Positions 8,899-15,725 of a stretch of 64,000 nucleotides of DNA are shown piece after piece; position 1 is the first letter of the stretch, and each line of letters starts with the position of its first letter. The stretch lies in assembly GCF_009712425.2 (NCBI RefSeq), contig NZ_VCJR02000001.1, positions 1,430,001 to 1,494,000 on the forward strand, written 5' to 3'. A model generated the notes under the pieces. It ran no database searches and was not told the DNA's origin. It was given only the letters and a program-made list of their open reading frames with translations. The position numbers and the translations under genes were made by a program. This DNA comes from Aquisalinus luteolus. Its GTDB lineage: Bacteria; Pseudomonadota; Alphaproteobacteria; Caulobacterales; Parvularculaceae.

Positions 8899-8920
8899 CT
8901 AAATTCTAAGGTAATTTAGC
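8898..8920. promoter_or_regulatory. AT-rich inverted repeat after the int-coupled gene
   Basis: A perfect 8-bp inverted repeat, GCTAAATT and AATTTAGC, with a 7-base spacer, begins at the last base of the stop codon of the preceding gene. There is no U-tract after it, so it is a poor intrinsic terminator. It lies about 95 bases before the excisionase-like gene and could be an operator or transcript-end hairpin. Confidence 0.4.
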
Positions 8921-9014
8921 AGGCCTCAACCAAGCCCAAAATATCCTTTTGCAGGCCGGGTGACGGTCATACATCTTCCTATCATGTCAAGAAATTTCTC
9001 TGTGGAGTACCGAC

Positions 9015-9236
9015 ATGAACACCGAATCGTCCCTGTTGTCAGACTACCTCACAAAGCGGCAACTCGCTGCCGAGCTTGGCGTTACCGAACGCACAATAGG
9101 TCGTTGGATGCGAAAGGCTGGCGGTATTCCGCACACCCGCATAGGTGGACAGCTGGTATTCAGAATCGCGAGTGTGCGGTCCTGGATCGAATCCCACGAA
9201 ACTTACCCAGGTCGCCGGAAGGCCCGCAGACAATAG
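9015..9236 (+). CDS. Excisionase-like helix-turn-helix protein
   Basis: A 73-aa DNA-binding protein of the MerR-like/excisionase family. The winged HTH reads LTKRQLAAELGVTERTIGRW (about residues 13-32), followed by the wing GGIPHTRIGGQLVFRIASVRSWIE. The basic C-terminus (GRRKARRQ) fits DNA contact. The expected role is directionality factor for the integrase, or an AlpA-like activator of the satellite. It lies upstream of the helicase gene on the same strand, with about 40 bases between. The ATG follows GTGGAGTACCGAC, an acceptable ribosome site. Confidence 0.82.
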   Translation: MNTESSLLSDYLTKRQLAAELGVTERTIGRWMRKAGGIPHTRIGGQLVFRIASVRSWIESHETYPGRRKARRQ

Positions 9237-9278
9237 GCTTGCCTACATGTGGCATGCCATGCGGGCGGTGCGCGCGTG

Positions 9279-10850
9279 ATGATTGACAGGTTCAAACGCG
9301 AGGGTGCGAAGGTCGAGAAAGCCCTGCGCATGGCGGGGGTAATGCCAGCCAATGGGCGCGAGTACTCCGACTATCAGGTGCAAAACCGTGCGTCACTTAT
9401 TCGAGCTTCCCAGGTTTTGCGGAAAGCGGGAATCAGGCCGGGTTGCGCTGAAGGCTTCACATCGGATCAGTTGCATGATTATAGGCAAATCGCGCGCGAC
9501 CGAGGTTGTGATCCCGACATTCTTCACTTGCCTAAAGATTCCGAACCTTGGCTTGCCAACGAGTTCATCAGCAGGCATCCCGATCTCTTATTCATCAACG
9601 AATGGAACAGTTGGCTGATATGGACCGGCCAAGTTTGGGAGCGTGATCGCTCTCTGCGGATCAAGGCGTTGTTCGGTGACCTGCTTAACGAAATCGCCAT
9701 CGATTTTTTTACCGGCGAACGCCGCATCATGACCAAGATCACGAGCGCGGCAACACGAGTGGCGGTTGAACGGATCGCTCGGGCTGATAGGCGCGTTGCG
9801 ATGCTACCGGGTCAGCTAGATGCGAATCCATGGGTTTTGAACACGCCAGGCGGGATCATAAACCTGCGCAATGGTGAGATGGCCTGCCATACTCAGGATC
9901 AGCATCAGACAAGGATCACTTCACACGGCCCCGCGCGGGGCAAAACCGATTGCCCGCTTTGGCGGCGAGCATTAGATGAGTGGAGCGGCGGGGATGCCGA
10001 ACTCGTCGCATATCTTCAGCGGGTTGCTGGATATGTCTTGACCGGATCGACTGAAGAGCATGCCCTGTTTTTCATCTACGGCTCTGGAGCCAATGGCAAG
10101 TCAACCTTCATCAATACATTGGCGAGAATTCTTCATGATTATGCGATTGCGACCCCTGCGGAAATCTTCATGGCTGGCCATGGGGAGCGCCACCCGACCG
10201 ATCTAGCCCGCCTTCAAGGCGCGCGGCTAGTCATGGCATCGGAGATTCGGGAAGGCTCTCAATGGGATACCGGTCGATTGCAGCAAATCACCGGCGGGGA
10301 CCGCCTTTCAGCCCGTTTCATGCGATGTGATCCCTTTGATTTTTATCCCCAGTGCAAACTGATATTCAGCGGAAACCATAGGCCGGAGCTGGGGACGATA
10401 AACCAAGCTATCAGGCGACGTATGCATTTGATCCCCTTTAATGCGACCATTCCAAACGCTTCCCGCGACCGCCAGTTTGAGAGCAAGCTCATGGCAGAGG
10501 CTCCAGCGATATTGGATTGGATCATAGAAGGGTGCCGTGCCTGGCAGGCCGGAGGGTTGCAACCCCCTGATGCTGTTAAAAGAGCGAGTACGGATTATCT
10601 CGAGCGCAGTTCACCGGTTATGTCTTGGATCTCCGACAGGTGCGCCCGCGAGCCGAATGTTCGCGTTTCGAGGGCTGCGCTATGGTCGGATTGGCGTAAA
10701 TGGGCAACCGCAAATGGCGAGCGCGAAGGTAGCGCACGCCAGCTATATGAACGCCTCGAGGCGGCTGGTTTTGAGCCATTCAAGTCAAACGGTGAAAGAG
10801 GCTTCAAAGGCCTTCGCCTGAACTATCAACGGCAGAGCAAGCCGATATAG
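9279..10850 (+). CDS. P4-family phage/plasmid replicative helicase (D5-like)
   Basis: SF3-type helicase of the P4-alpha/D5 family, likely the replication initiator of the element. The C-terminal half has the Walker A FIYGSGANGKSTFINTL, Walker B/sensor region ARLVMASEIREGSQWD, and LIFSGNHRPELG. The WQAGGLQPPDAVK and C-terminal winged-helix parts are also typical. The N-terminal 100 residues carry no recognisable zinc-finger, TOPRIM or prim-pol primase domain, and at 523 aa it is well below P4 alpha (777 aa). It may thus be a helicase only, borrowing host primase. I chose ATG 9279 (GTG 9276 is adjacent). Repeat arrays that could be its origin follow directly. Confidence 0.88.
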   Translation: MIDRFKREGAKVEKALRMAGVMPANGREYSDYQVQNRASLIRASQVLRKAGIRPGCAEGFTSDQLHDYRQIARDRGCDPDILHLPKDSEPWLANEFISRHPDLLFINEWNSWLIWTGQVWERDRSLRIKALFGDLLNEIAIDFFTGERRIMTKITSAATRVAVERIARADRRVAMLPGQLDANPWVLNTPGGIINLRNGEMACHTQDQHQTRITSHGPARGKTDCPLWRRALDEWSGGDAELVAYLQRVAGYVLTGSTEEHALFFIYGSGANGKSTFINTLARILHDYAIATPAEIFMAGHGERHPTDLARLQGARLVMASEIREGSQWDTGRLQQITGGDRLSARFMRCDPFDFYPQCKLIFSGNHRPELGTINQAIRRRMHLIPFNATIPNASRDRQFESKLMAEAPAILDWIIEGCRAWQAGGLQPPDAVKRASTDYLERSSPVMSWISDRCAREPNVRVSRAALWSDWRKWATANGEREGSARQLYERLEAAGFEPFKSNGERGFKGLRLNYQRQSKPI

Positions 10851-10857
10851 GCTTTCC

Positions 10858-10899
10858 AGTTGCGAGGGTGGCGAGCATCCTCGCATCATCCTCGCAACT
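10858..10899. repeat. Inverted repeat with nested GCGAG motifs
   Basis: AGTTGCGAGG at 10858-10867 is the exact reverse complement of CCTCGCAACT at 10890-10899. Between them lie GCGAGCATCCTCGC and a further CCTCGC, so several alternative hairpins can form. More TGCGAG copies follow at 10936, 10945 and 10953. It begins 7 bases after the helicase stop. It could be a terminator-like structure without a U-tract or part of an origin or operator array. Confidence 0.55.
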
Positions 10900-11024
10900 A
10901 AAATGTCATGCAATTACAATGTTTTATGGCGCTTTTGCGAGCCATGCGAGCTTGCGAGGCATTGGCGCTATCTTTTGGAATAAGAAAAAACCGTCCCTCG
11001 CGCGAGGTTGTTAGTCATAAAAAC

Positions 11025-11128
11025 CTGCCCTAACTGCCCTAGATTGAACAAAACCCATTCATATCAAAGTCTTAATGCAATTCAAACCTGCCCTAAAACC
11101 TGCCCTGTACTTGCCCTAACTGCCCTAA
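11025..11128 (+). repeat. Iteron-like array of 9-bp YTGCCCTRR repeats, candidate origin
   Basis: Six copies start at 11025, 11034, 11088, 11100, 11111 and 11120: CTGCCCTAA, CTGCCCTAG, CTGCCCTAA, CTGCCCTGT, TTGCCCTAA, CTGCCCTAA. Two pairs are head-to-tail with no gap, and the two blocks lie 54 bases apart in AT-rich sequence. In phage P4 the alpha helicase binds short iterons in ori and crr, and a P4-type helicase gene lies just upstream here. That supports an origin, by analogy only. Confidence 0.6.
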
Positions 11129-11351
11129 GTTCTACACACAAAGGACAAATACCTCGCTTTTTTCGCAAACCAATTATCCTTTTTGTACTCGATGACTGTC
11201 CTGCCATGCTCACTGCATCATGCTCGAGCATATTCATCATATCGAATCTGTTGCCTGCCGCCGCCCAAGGTGTTGCGGGCCGGGTCGCCGCCCGACCGCC
11301 GCTCGAGCAAGCACCGGTCTTGGTGGCGACCCCACCTATCGGCCTGCAACC

Positions 11352-11445
11352 GGGGGCGGGGTCAAAAACTCCAGTGGGCCATTTTACAAACCGGCGCCCC
11401 ACACAGCGGAAGTGCGCGCGAAATTCCGAAAACTTTTTTTTGGGA
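11352..11445 (+). other. Candidate cos/packaging region
   Basis: The segment begins GGGGGCGGGGTCAAAAACTC, continues with GGGCC and GGCGCCCC blocks, and ends with a purine-rich stretch and eight T's. It lies immediately before the first gene of the head module, the usual place of cos in HK97-like phages, upstream of the small terminase gene. From memory, GGGGCGGGGTC followed by an A-rich run is common in such regions. This was not aligned and is a hypothesis. Confidence 0.35.
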
Positions 11446-11452
11446 TGGCGAT

Positions 11453-11788
11453 ATGAGCGGGGTCGATTTCAGCAACTACGAAAACCTGCCTGAGCCCTAT
11501 CTTGGCCGCTACCAAGAGGCGCATGACAGGGCAGTCCATGCGCTCGAGGAAATCGCTGCCACCTTGCCTGACAAGCAGTTTGTCGACCGGTCCGCGCGGA
11601 TGAAAGGTGCATTTCAACTCGCCCAGGCATGGTGCTTTCGTGTCGAGTGTCTGGCCAGCGAGGCGCAGGCATGGCCGCAACCTGCATCTGCCACAGAGCG
11701 ATGGTGCGATAAATTCGCGAAATGCATGATTGAAATGAGAGAGGTTTTTGCGGAATTCAACGGGAGGGAAAGACCGACCGTACACTGA
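11453..11788 (+). CDS. Unknown 111-aa protein at head of capsid module
   Basis: A 111-aa mostly helical protein starting MSGVDFSNYENL (ATG 11453, after a weak GGGATGG). It has conserved-looking aromatic and Cys residues (AQAWCFRVECLA, ERWCDKFAKCM). No known domain is recognised. It occupies the slot where a small terminase or HNH gene normally stands in HK97-type phages, between the cos-like segment and the capsid gene. A packaging-specificity role is therefore a testable guess, not a call. It stops 117 bases before the capsid start on the same strand. Confidence 0.65.
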   Translation: MSGVDFSNYENLPEPYLGRYQEAHDRAVHALEEIAATLPDKQFVDRSARMKGAFQLAQAWCFRVECLASEAQAWPQPASATERWCDKFAKCMIEMREVFAEFNGRERPTVH

Positions 11789-11905
11789 TTGCGCGAACAG
11801 GGCGGCGCGCTAACGAGCGTCGAGAGATGGCCCGATCCCCCAGATGGACCCGCCCACATTAACCAGCCCGCCGAGATGGCGCGCGCTCCCTTGGAAGGAA
11901 AGACA

Positions 11906-13180
11906 ATGAAACTCAGTGATCTATTAAAAAAGCGCGATGCCCTGACACGCGAGGCACGCGGACTCATCGATACTGCCGAGAAGGCGGGACGTGCGCCGGA
12001 AGGCAATGAACAAACGCGGCTGGATGAAATCCGCACCGAATGCGAGGCGCTCGACGTTCGTATCCGCAATCAGGCCATGCTTGACGAATTCGACCGCCAG
12101 GCCCAAGCCGAACCGCTGGAAAACGGCGGCGGGGAATTTGAGCGCGAGGCTTCGCAAGTAAGCCTGTTGCGAGCCATCGCCTGTTCGGCTGGCCTGGACG
12201 GGGATTTCGGGCGCGAACGCGAGGTTTCTGCCGAGTTGGCTCGCCGGTCGGGGCGCAAGCCGAATGGCATTCTTGTCCCAACGCAAGTGCTGCAGGTTCG
12301 CAATCGGCGAGGGTTCGAAACGCGCGTTACGACTGCCGCCGGGGGCGGATCGGGATCGATCTTTGAGCAGGGCCGCCCGGACATGCTGATTGATGCCCTG
12401 CGCTCGAATATGATCACAACCGGCCTTGGCGCGACCGTTCTCAACGGCCTGGAAGGCGGGCCGGTGAGCATCCCGGCAATCGATACCGGACAATCCGGTA
12501 GCTGGATTGCCGATGATGCGGCACTTACCCCGGCGGATATCGACGTGAATAAACGCCAGCTCACCCCTAAAACGGTAGGCTGCCTGACCGAGTTCTCCCG
12601 CAATTTCGTGCTGCAAAGTTCCCCGGACGTCGAAGACCTTGCCCGGCGCGATTTCTCCAATGCCCTCGCGGTTGCTCTTGACGGTGCGGCCTTAGTCGGC
12701 GGCGGCGCAAACGAGCCTTCCGGCGTGCTTGACCAGATTACGCCGGGCACGCTCGCGACCCCGAGCTGGCAAGAGGTGCTTAATCTCGTGAAATCGGTCG
12801 AAGTTGCAAATGCTGCAATGGGCCGCCTTGGATGGGCGGTGAACCCCACGGCAGTTGCCACGCTGCGAGGCACGACGAAAGTTTCCGGCGATGCAGGGGC
12901 AGGGTTCATCATGGATAGCCCGACCGAACTAGCGGGCTATCAGGCAATGTCTTCGACGGGCCTGCCATTGGTCGGCTCGCCACCGACCGGCAGTGTAATT
13001 TTCGGCGATTGGTCGAGCCTCATTGTCGGCGCATGGACCGGCATTGATATCCTCGCAAACCCCTATGCGGCGACACCGTTCGCAAAAGGCAATATCCAGG
13101 TGCGCGGCCTGATGACGGCGGATGTGGTGTTGCGCCATGTCGAAAGCTTCGCAGGTGCAACGGACGTTCCCGCCGCCTGA
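11906..13180 (+). CDS. HK97-family major capsid protein
   Basis: Phage major head protein of the HK97 fold (424 aa from ATG 11906, preceded by GGAAGGAAAG). The N-terminal 80-100 residues are a charged coiled coil (LSDLLKKRDALTREARGLID through DEIRTECEALDVRIRNQ), the delta/scaffold domain normally removed by the protease. The mature part shows family features: PTQVLQVRNRRGFETRV, the N-arm and P-domain, AALVGGGANEPSGVLDQ (classical GxGxxxPxGIL-type motif), then A-domain and RGLMTADVVLRHVESFA at the end. No truncation is seen. It precedes the protease and portal genes, the reverse of the canonical order. Confidence 0.95.
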   Translation: MKLSDLLKKRDALTREARGLIDTAEKAGRAPEGNEQTRLDEIRTECEALDVRIRNQAMLDEFDRQAQAEPLENGGGEFEREASQVSLLRAIACSAGLDGDFGREREVSAELARRSGRKPNGILVPTQVLQVRNRRGFETRVTTAAGGGSGSIFEQGRPDMLIDALRSNMITTGLGATVLNGLEGGPVSIPAIDTGQSGSWIADDAALTPADIDVNKRQLTPKTVGCLTEFSRNFVLQSSPDVEDLARRDFSNALAVALDGAALVGGGANEPSGVLDQITPGTLATPSWQEVLNLVKSVEVANAAMGRLGWAVNPTAVATLRGTTKVSGDAGAGFIMDSPTELAGYQAMSSTGLPLVGSPPTGSVIFGDWSSLIVGAWTGIDILANPYAATPFAKGNIQVRGLMTADVVLRHVESFAGATDVPAA

Positions 13181-13282
13181 TCCCGATAGCCGGTTCGTTT
13201 CCTTTCGGCGAACCGGATAGCAGTGCCGACCGGGGCGTTTCAGCGCTTTCACCCCGGTCGGCACGACCTGGAGAAACATCGT

Positions 13283-13822
13283 ATGGAAACCAATCTGGAA
13301 CACCGAATCGCGAGCGAATGCCGCTTGGCGGGTGTGGGCACAAGCAGACGGCTTGTCGGCTATGCCAGCGTGTTCGATCAAGAGGCGATGATCGGCAATG
13401 TGCGGGAAATCGTGCGCCGGGGCGCTTTTGCGAAAAGCCTTTCATCCGGGCGCGATATTCTTGGCCTTGTCGACCATGATCCGGGTCGGCTTCTCGGACG
13501 TACTAAAACCGGCTCTCTGAGATTGAGAGAGGATGAAAGGGGCCTTGCCTTCGAAATCACGTTACCGGATACGGCGGTTGCGCGGGACGTGCTTGCGCTC
13601 GCTGATCGTGGCGATCTTGGCGGCGCGTCTTTCGGCTTCTTGATCCCGCCGGGCGGCGAGCGCTGGCAGGGCAAGGTGCGCGAACTGGTCGAGGTTGATC
13701 TGCGCGAGATTTCGGCAGTGGTTTCATGGCCCGCCTATGCCGGAACGTCCGTATCCGCACGATCAAAAGCCGATCACTCCCAGGCTGCGCTGTTTACGCG
13801 CCTGCGCGTTGAATTCATGTAG
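13283..13822 (+). CDS. HK97-family prohead protease
   Basis: Capsid maturation serine protease (179 aa from ATG 13283, after GGAGAAAC). Typical features are the RRLVGYASVFDQE N-terminal strand, GAFAKSLSSGRDI, the catalytic-His motif DHDPGRLLGRT, and the nucleophile-Ser motif GGASFGF, followed by EVDLREISAVVSWPAYAGT. All catalytic elements appear present, so capsid processing should be functional. It lies 102 bases after the capsid gene and 9 bases before the portal gene on the same strand. Confidence 0.94.
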   Translation: METNLEHRIASECRLAGVGTSRRLVGYASVFDQEAMIGNVREIVRRGAFAKSLSSGRDILGLVDHDPGRLLGRTKTGSLRLREDERGLAFEITLPDTAVARDVLALADRGDLGGASFGFLIPPGGERWQGKVRELVEVDLREISAVVSWPAYAGTSVSARSKADHSQAALFTRLRVEFM

Positions 13823-13831
13823 GAGAATGGA

Positions 13832-15073
13832 ATGGGCTTGCTGCGCCGAATTGCCGACTTGTTCGATCCCGCCGATAGCGAGGCACGGTCGCTTGGGGCC
13901 TATGACCTGGATGCCCGCCTGTTCTCTTGGGATCGGCCCGCCGCATTGCCGCATGTCGGAGCCGATGCCGTTCTAAGCAATTTGAGCGTTGCCACATTCT
14001 GTGTTGCCTTGCGGGCTGAACTGACCGCAAGCGTGCCGCTGCACGTCTATCGGCGATTGCCGGATGGCGGGCGCGAACGTATCGAGGATCATCCGTTGAC
14101 GATCCTGCTTAATGAGGAAATGAACCCACGCCAGACCGCCTTTGAAGGCCGCGAAATGCTGGTTCGCTCGCTCGATCTTGCCGGGAATGGCTTTGCGCGC
14201 ATCGACCGAGAGCGCAACGGCGATGTTGCGGCGGTCTGGCCATCGCCGCCAGGCAATGTTGCGATCGAGGAACTGCAAAGCGGGCGACTGCGCTACAAGT
14301 TCTCTGAGTCACCCCGGCGGGTTGCCGTGCTTCTCGAGGGAAGCGGCGAGGTGCTGCATGTTCGCGCTGCGTCGAATGATGGCAAGCTGGGGCGCTCGCC
14401 GCTCTATGTGGCGCGCGGCTCACTCGCCCTTGCCATGGCGCAAGTGCAAATGAGCCAATCCCTGATGGTCAATTCATTGAAGCCATCGGCGGTTGCCTCT
14501 CATCCGGGCAAGCTATCCGACAAAGCACGAGTGAATGTGAGCGATTCCCTTCAAGCCCAGGCCGGCGGCACGCTTCGCGCCGGGCGCATGCTTGTACTCG
14601 AGGAAGGCATGAAACTCGAGCCATGGTCGTTTTCCCCGGCGGATGCCCAATTGCTGCAATCCCGCCAGCTATCTCATGAAGATGTTTGCAGGATTTTCGC
14701 GGTTCCGCCCGCCGTTGCCGGTGTCTCAAATGCCGTCACCTATGGCACGGCGGTTGAGGAATCGCGGCAACTGGTAGCAAGGTGCATAGGCCCGCTCGCC
14801 TCGAGAGTCGAGGCAGCCTTGATGCGCGATCTGATGAGCGATACCGACCGGCGGGAAGGGCTGTTCCTTGCCCATGACCTGGATGGGCTGTTGCGAGGCG
14901 ACCTGCAGGCCCGGTTCAATGCCTACCGATTGGCGCGCGAAATCGGGGTGTTCTCGCCGAACGATATCCGGCGGCGGGAAGGTGAGTCACCGATCCCCGA
15001 TGGCGATTCCTATATCCAACCCCTCAATTTCGCACCTCTTGGAACCTCGCCAACTGGATCTGGCGAGAGATAG
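13832..15073 (+). CDS. Phage portal protein (HK97 family)
   Basis: Dodecameric head vertex protein through which DNA is packaged (413 aa). Recognisable family features include the N-terminal MGLLRRIADLF, NLSVATFCVALRAELTASVPLHVYRR, HPLTILLNEEMNPRQTAFEGREM, GKLGRSPLYVARGSLALAMA, and LSHEDVCRIFAVPPAVAGV. The C-terminus DIRRREGESPIPDGDSY is the usual portal tail. The start ATG 13832 follows AGGAGA. Terminase, which normally docks on the portal, is not encoded in the element. Confidence 0.95.
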   Translation: MGLLRRIADLFDPADSEARSLGAYDLDARLFSWDRPAALPHVGADAVLSNLSVATFCVALRAELTASVPLHVYRRLPDGGRERIEDHPLTILLNEEMNPRQTAFEGREMLVRSLDLAGNGFARIDRERNGDVAAVWPSPPGNVAIEELQSGRLRYKFSESPRRVAVLLEGSGEVLHVRAASNDGKLGRSPLYVARGSLALAMAQVQMSQSLMVNSLKPSAVASHPGKLSDKARVNVSDSLQAQAGGTLRAGRMLVLEEGMKLEPWSFSPADAQLLQSRQLSHEDVCRIFAVPPAVAGVSNAVTYGTAVEESRQLVARCIGPLASRVEAALMRDLMSDTDRREGLFLAHDLDGLLRGDLQARFNAYRLAREIGVFSPNDIRRREGESPIPDGDSYIQPLNFAPLGTSPTGSGER

Positions 15074-15225
15074 CCCTAAAAAGCCGGGCAGGGTTGCTGC
15101 CTACCATGATAAGCCCGTAGCTCCGGTCGCCTTTGCAGCGGCATTCCTCGGAACCCGTTTAGACGCCACAGCGAGAACGCGAGGGTGCGAACCGTGTGGC
15201 TTGCCCGGTGGGGGTGGGGTTGGTT

Positions 15226-15417
15226 TTATCCCAATCTCTCTCGTAGAAGCCTGTGAGATTCGATGGTCTGCGCAGCGGTTTCCTCAGCCTCTTTCTGAGT
15301 TTTGCATTGCGTGACTTGCGTGCCAAAGCGTCCTTCAAAAGTAACAACCAGATAAGGCAGTCCAGCACGAGGGGGTGAGTAGACTAATGTTGCGCCATCC
15401 AGGTCGCTTTTTGTCAT
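15226..15417 (-). CDS. Small hypothetical protein near right end of element
   Basis: A 63-aa ORF on the opposite strand to the head genes, starting MTKSDLDGATLVYSPPRAG. A good ribosome site (TGGAGAAAATCAGCC before ATG) supports translation. The second half (KTQKEAEETAAQTIESHRLL) reads as an amphipathic helix. It has no recognised family. It lies between the portal gene and attR and could be cargo or a control gene of the element. Confidence 0.5.
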   Translation of the reverse strand: MTKSDLDGATLVYSPPRAGLPYLVVTFEGRFGTQVTQCKTQKEAEETAAQTIESHRLLRERLG

Positions 15418-15502
15418 GGCTGATTTTCTCCATTTTTTTCACAGTTCCGAACTCATGAAGCCTCAAATTCAACAATGGCGCAACGAGAGGGTTTGCACAA
15501 AG

Positions 15503-15524
15503 TACGGATATAGTGCGGATATAG
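15503..15524 (+). repeat. Candidate integrase arm-type repeats, right end
   Basis: Tandem 11-mers TACGGATATAG and TGCGGATATAG lie 57 bases inside the right attachment site. They match the pair at 6932-6953 next to the integrase gene, in the same orientation. Presence of the same tandem motif at both ends of the element is what suggests an integrase or accessory-factor binding role. Confidence 0.5.
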
Positions 15525-15580
15525 ATAGAAACAGAAACCGCAACAATAATTGCGATCCGTAAGGAATTGAAATCATTAAA

Positions 15581-15631
15581 GAAATGGCGACCCCGGCACG
15601 ATTCGAACGTGCGACCATCTGATTAGAAGTC
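15581..15631. repeat. Right attachment site (attR): 51-bp repeat within tRNA-Arg
   Basis: Identical over 51 bases to 6738-6788. Here the repeat continues into the 5' half of tRNA-Arg, so the element carries a replacement 3' end that keeps the tRNA functional. The identity ends at the anticodon arm, giving the right boundary of the element at about 15631. Confidence 0.95.
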
Positions 15632-15661
15632 AGGCGCTCTATCCAGCTGAGCTACGGGGCC
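15585..15661 (-). tRNA. tRNA-Arg (UCU), integration target
   Basis: A 77-base cloverleaf on the minus strand. The acceptor stem GGCCCCG pairs with CGGGGTC (one G-T). The D-arm is GCTCAGCTGGATAGAGC, the anticodon loop CTTCTAA gives TCT, and the T-arm is GCACG/CGTGC around TTCGAAT. The discriminator is G and the CCA is encoded. Its 3' half is the attachment core duplicated at the far end of the element, so the gene is regenerated by the inserted DNA. Confidence 0.95.
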
Positions 15662-15725
15662 GTTGAAAATGGTTATGGCGCAAACCGGTCATGCTTGACC
15701 AGCGCGAACGATGGATAAGCCCGGA

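Larger units (their letters stand above)
10851..11452. other. 600-bp non-coding control region: repeats and cos-like segment
   Basis: No convincing gene. From left to right it contains a 10-bp inverted repeat (10858-10899), several TGCGAG copies (10936-10958), six copies of a 9-bp YTGCCCTRR repeat (11025-11128) and a GC-rich segment (11352-11445) just before the 111-aa gene. ORFs can be drawn through it, for example 11008-11493, but they translate the repeats into low-complexity peptides and lack ribosome sites. The layout fits an origin and packaging region between the replication and head modules. Confidence 0.65.
6738..15631. mobile_element. Integrated satellite-like element with its own capsid genes, in tRNA-Arg
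   Basis: An element of about 8.85 kb between perfect 51-bp direct repeats of a tRNA-Arg 3' end. In order it holds a tyrosine integrase, a coupled unknown protein, an excisionase-like HTH protein, a P4-type helicase, repeat arrays, a cos-like segment, a 111-aa unknown, HK97 major capsid protein, prohead protease, portal protein and a small reverse-strand ORF. No terminase, head-tail connector, tail, lysis or repressor gene is visible. All ORFs are intact. The content fits a phage satellite that builds its own head and depends on a helper for packaging and tails. A reduced prophage or domesticated particle locus is the alternative. Confidence 0.85.

Noticed and set aside
11025-11128. CRISPR array
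   Set aside because: Repeats are only 9 bp, spacing is irregular, some abut with no spacer, and there are no cas genes.
11008-11493. ORF of 161 codons through the repeat array and cos-like segment
   Set aside because: It translates the YTGCCCTRR repeats into a Cys/Pro/Leu-rich peptide, has no good ribosome site, and overlaps the start of the 111-aa gene.
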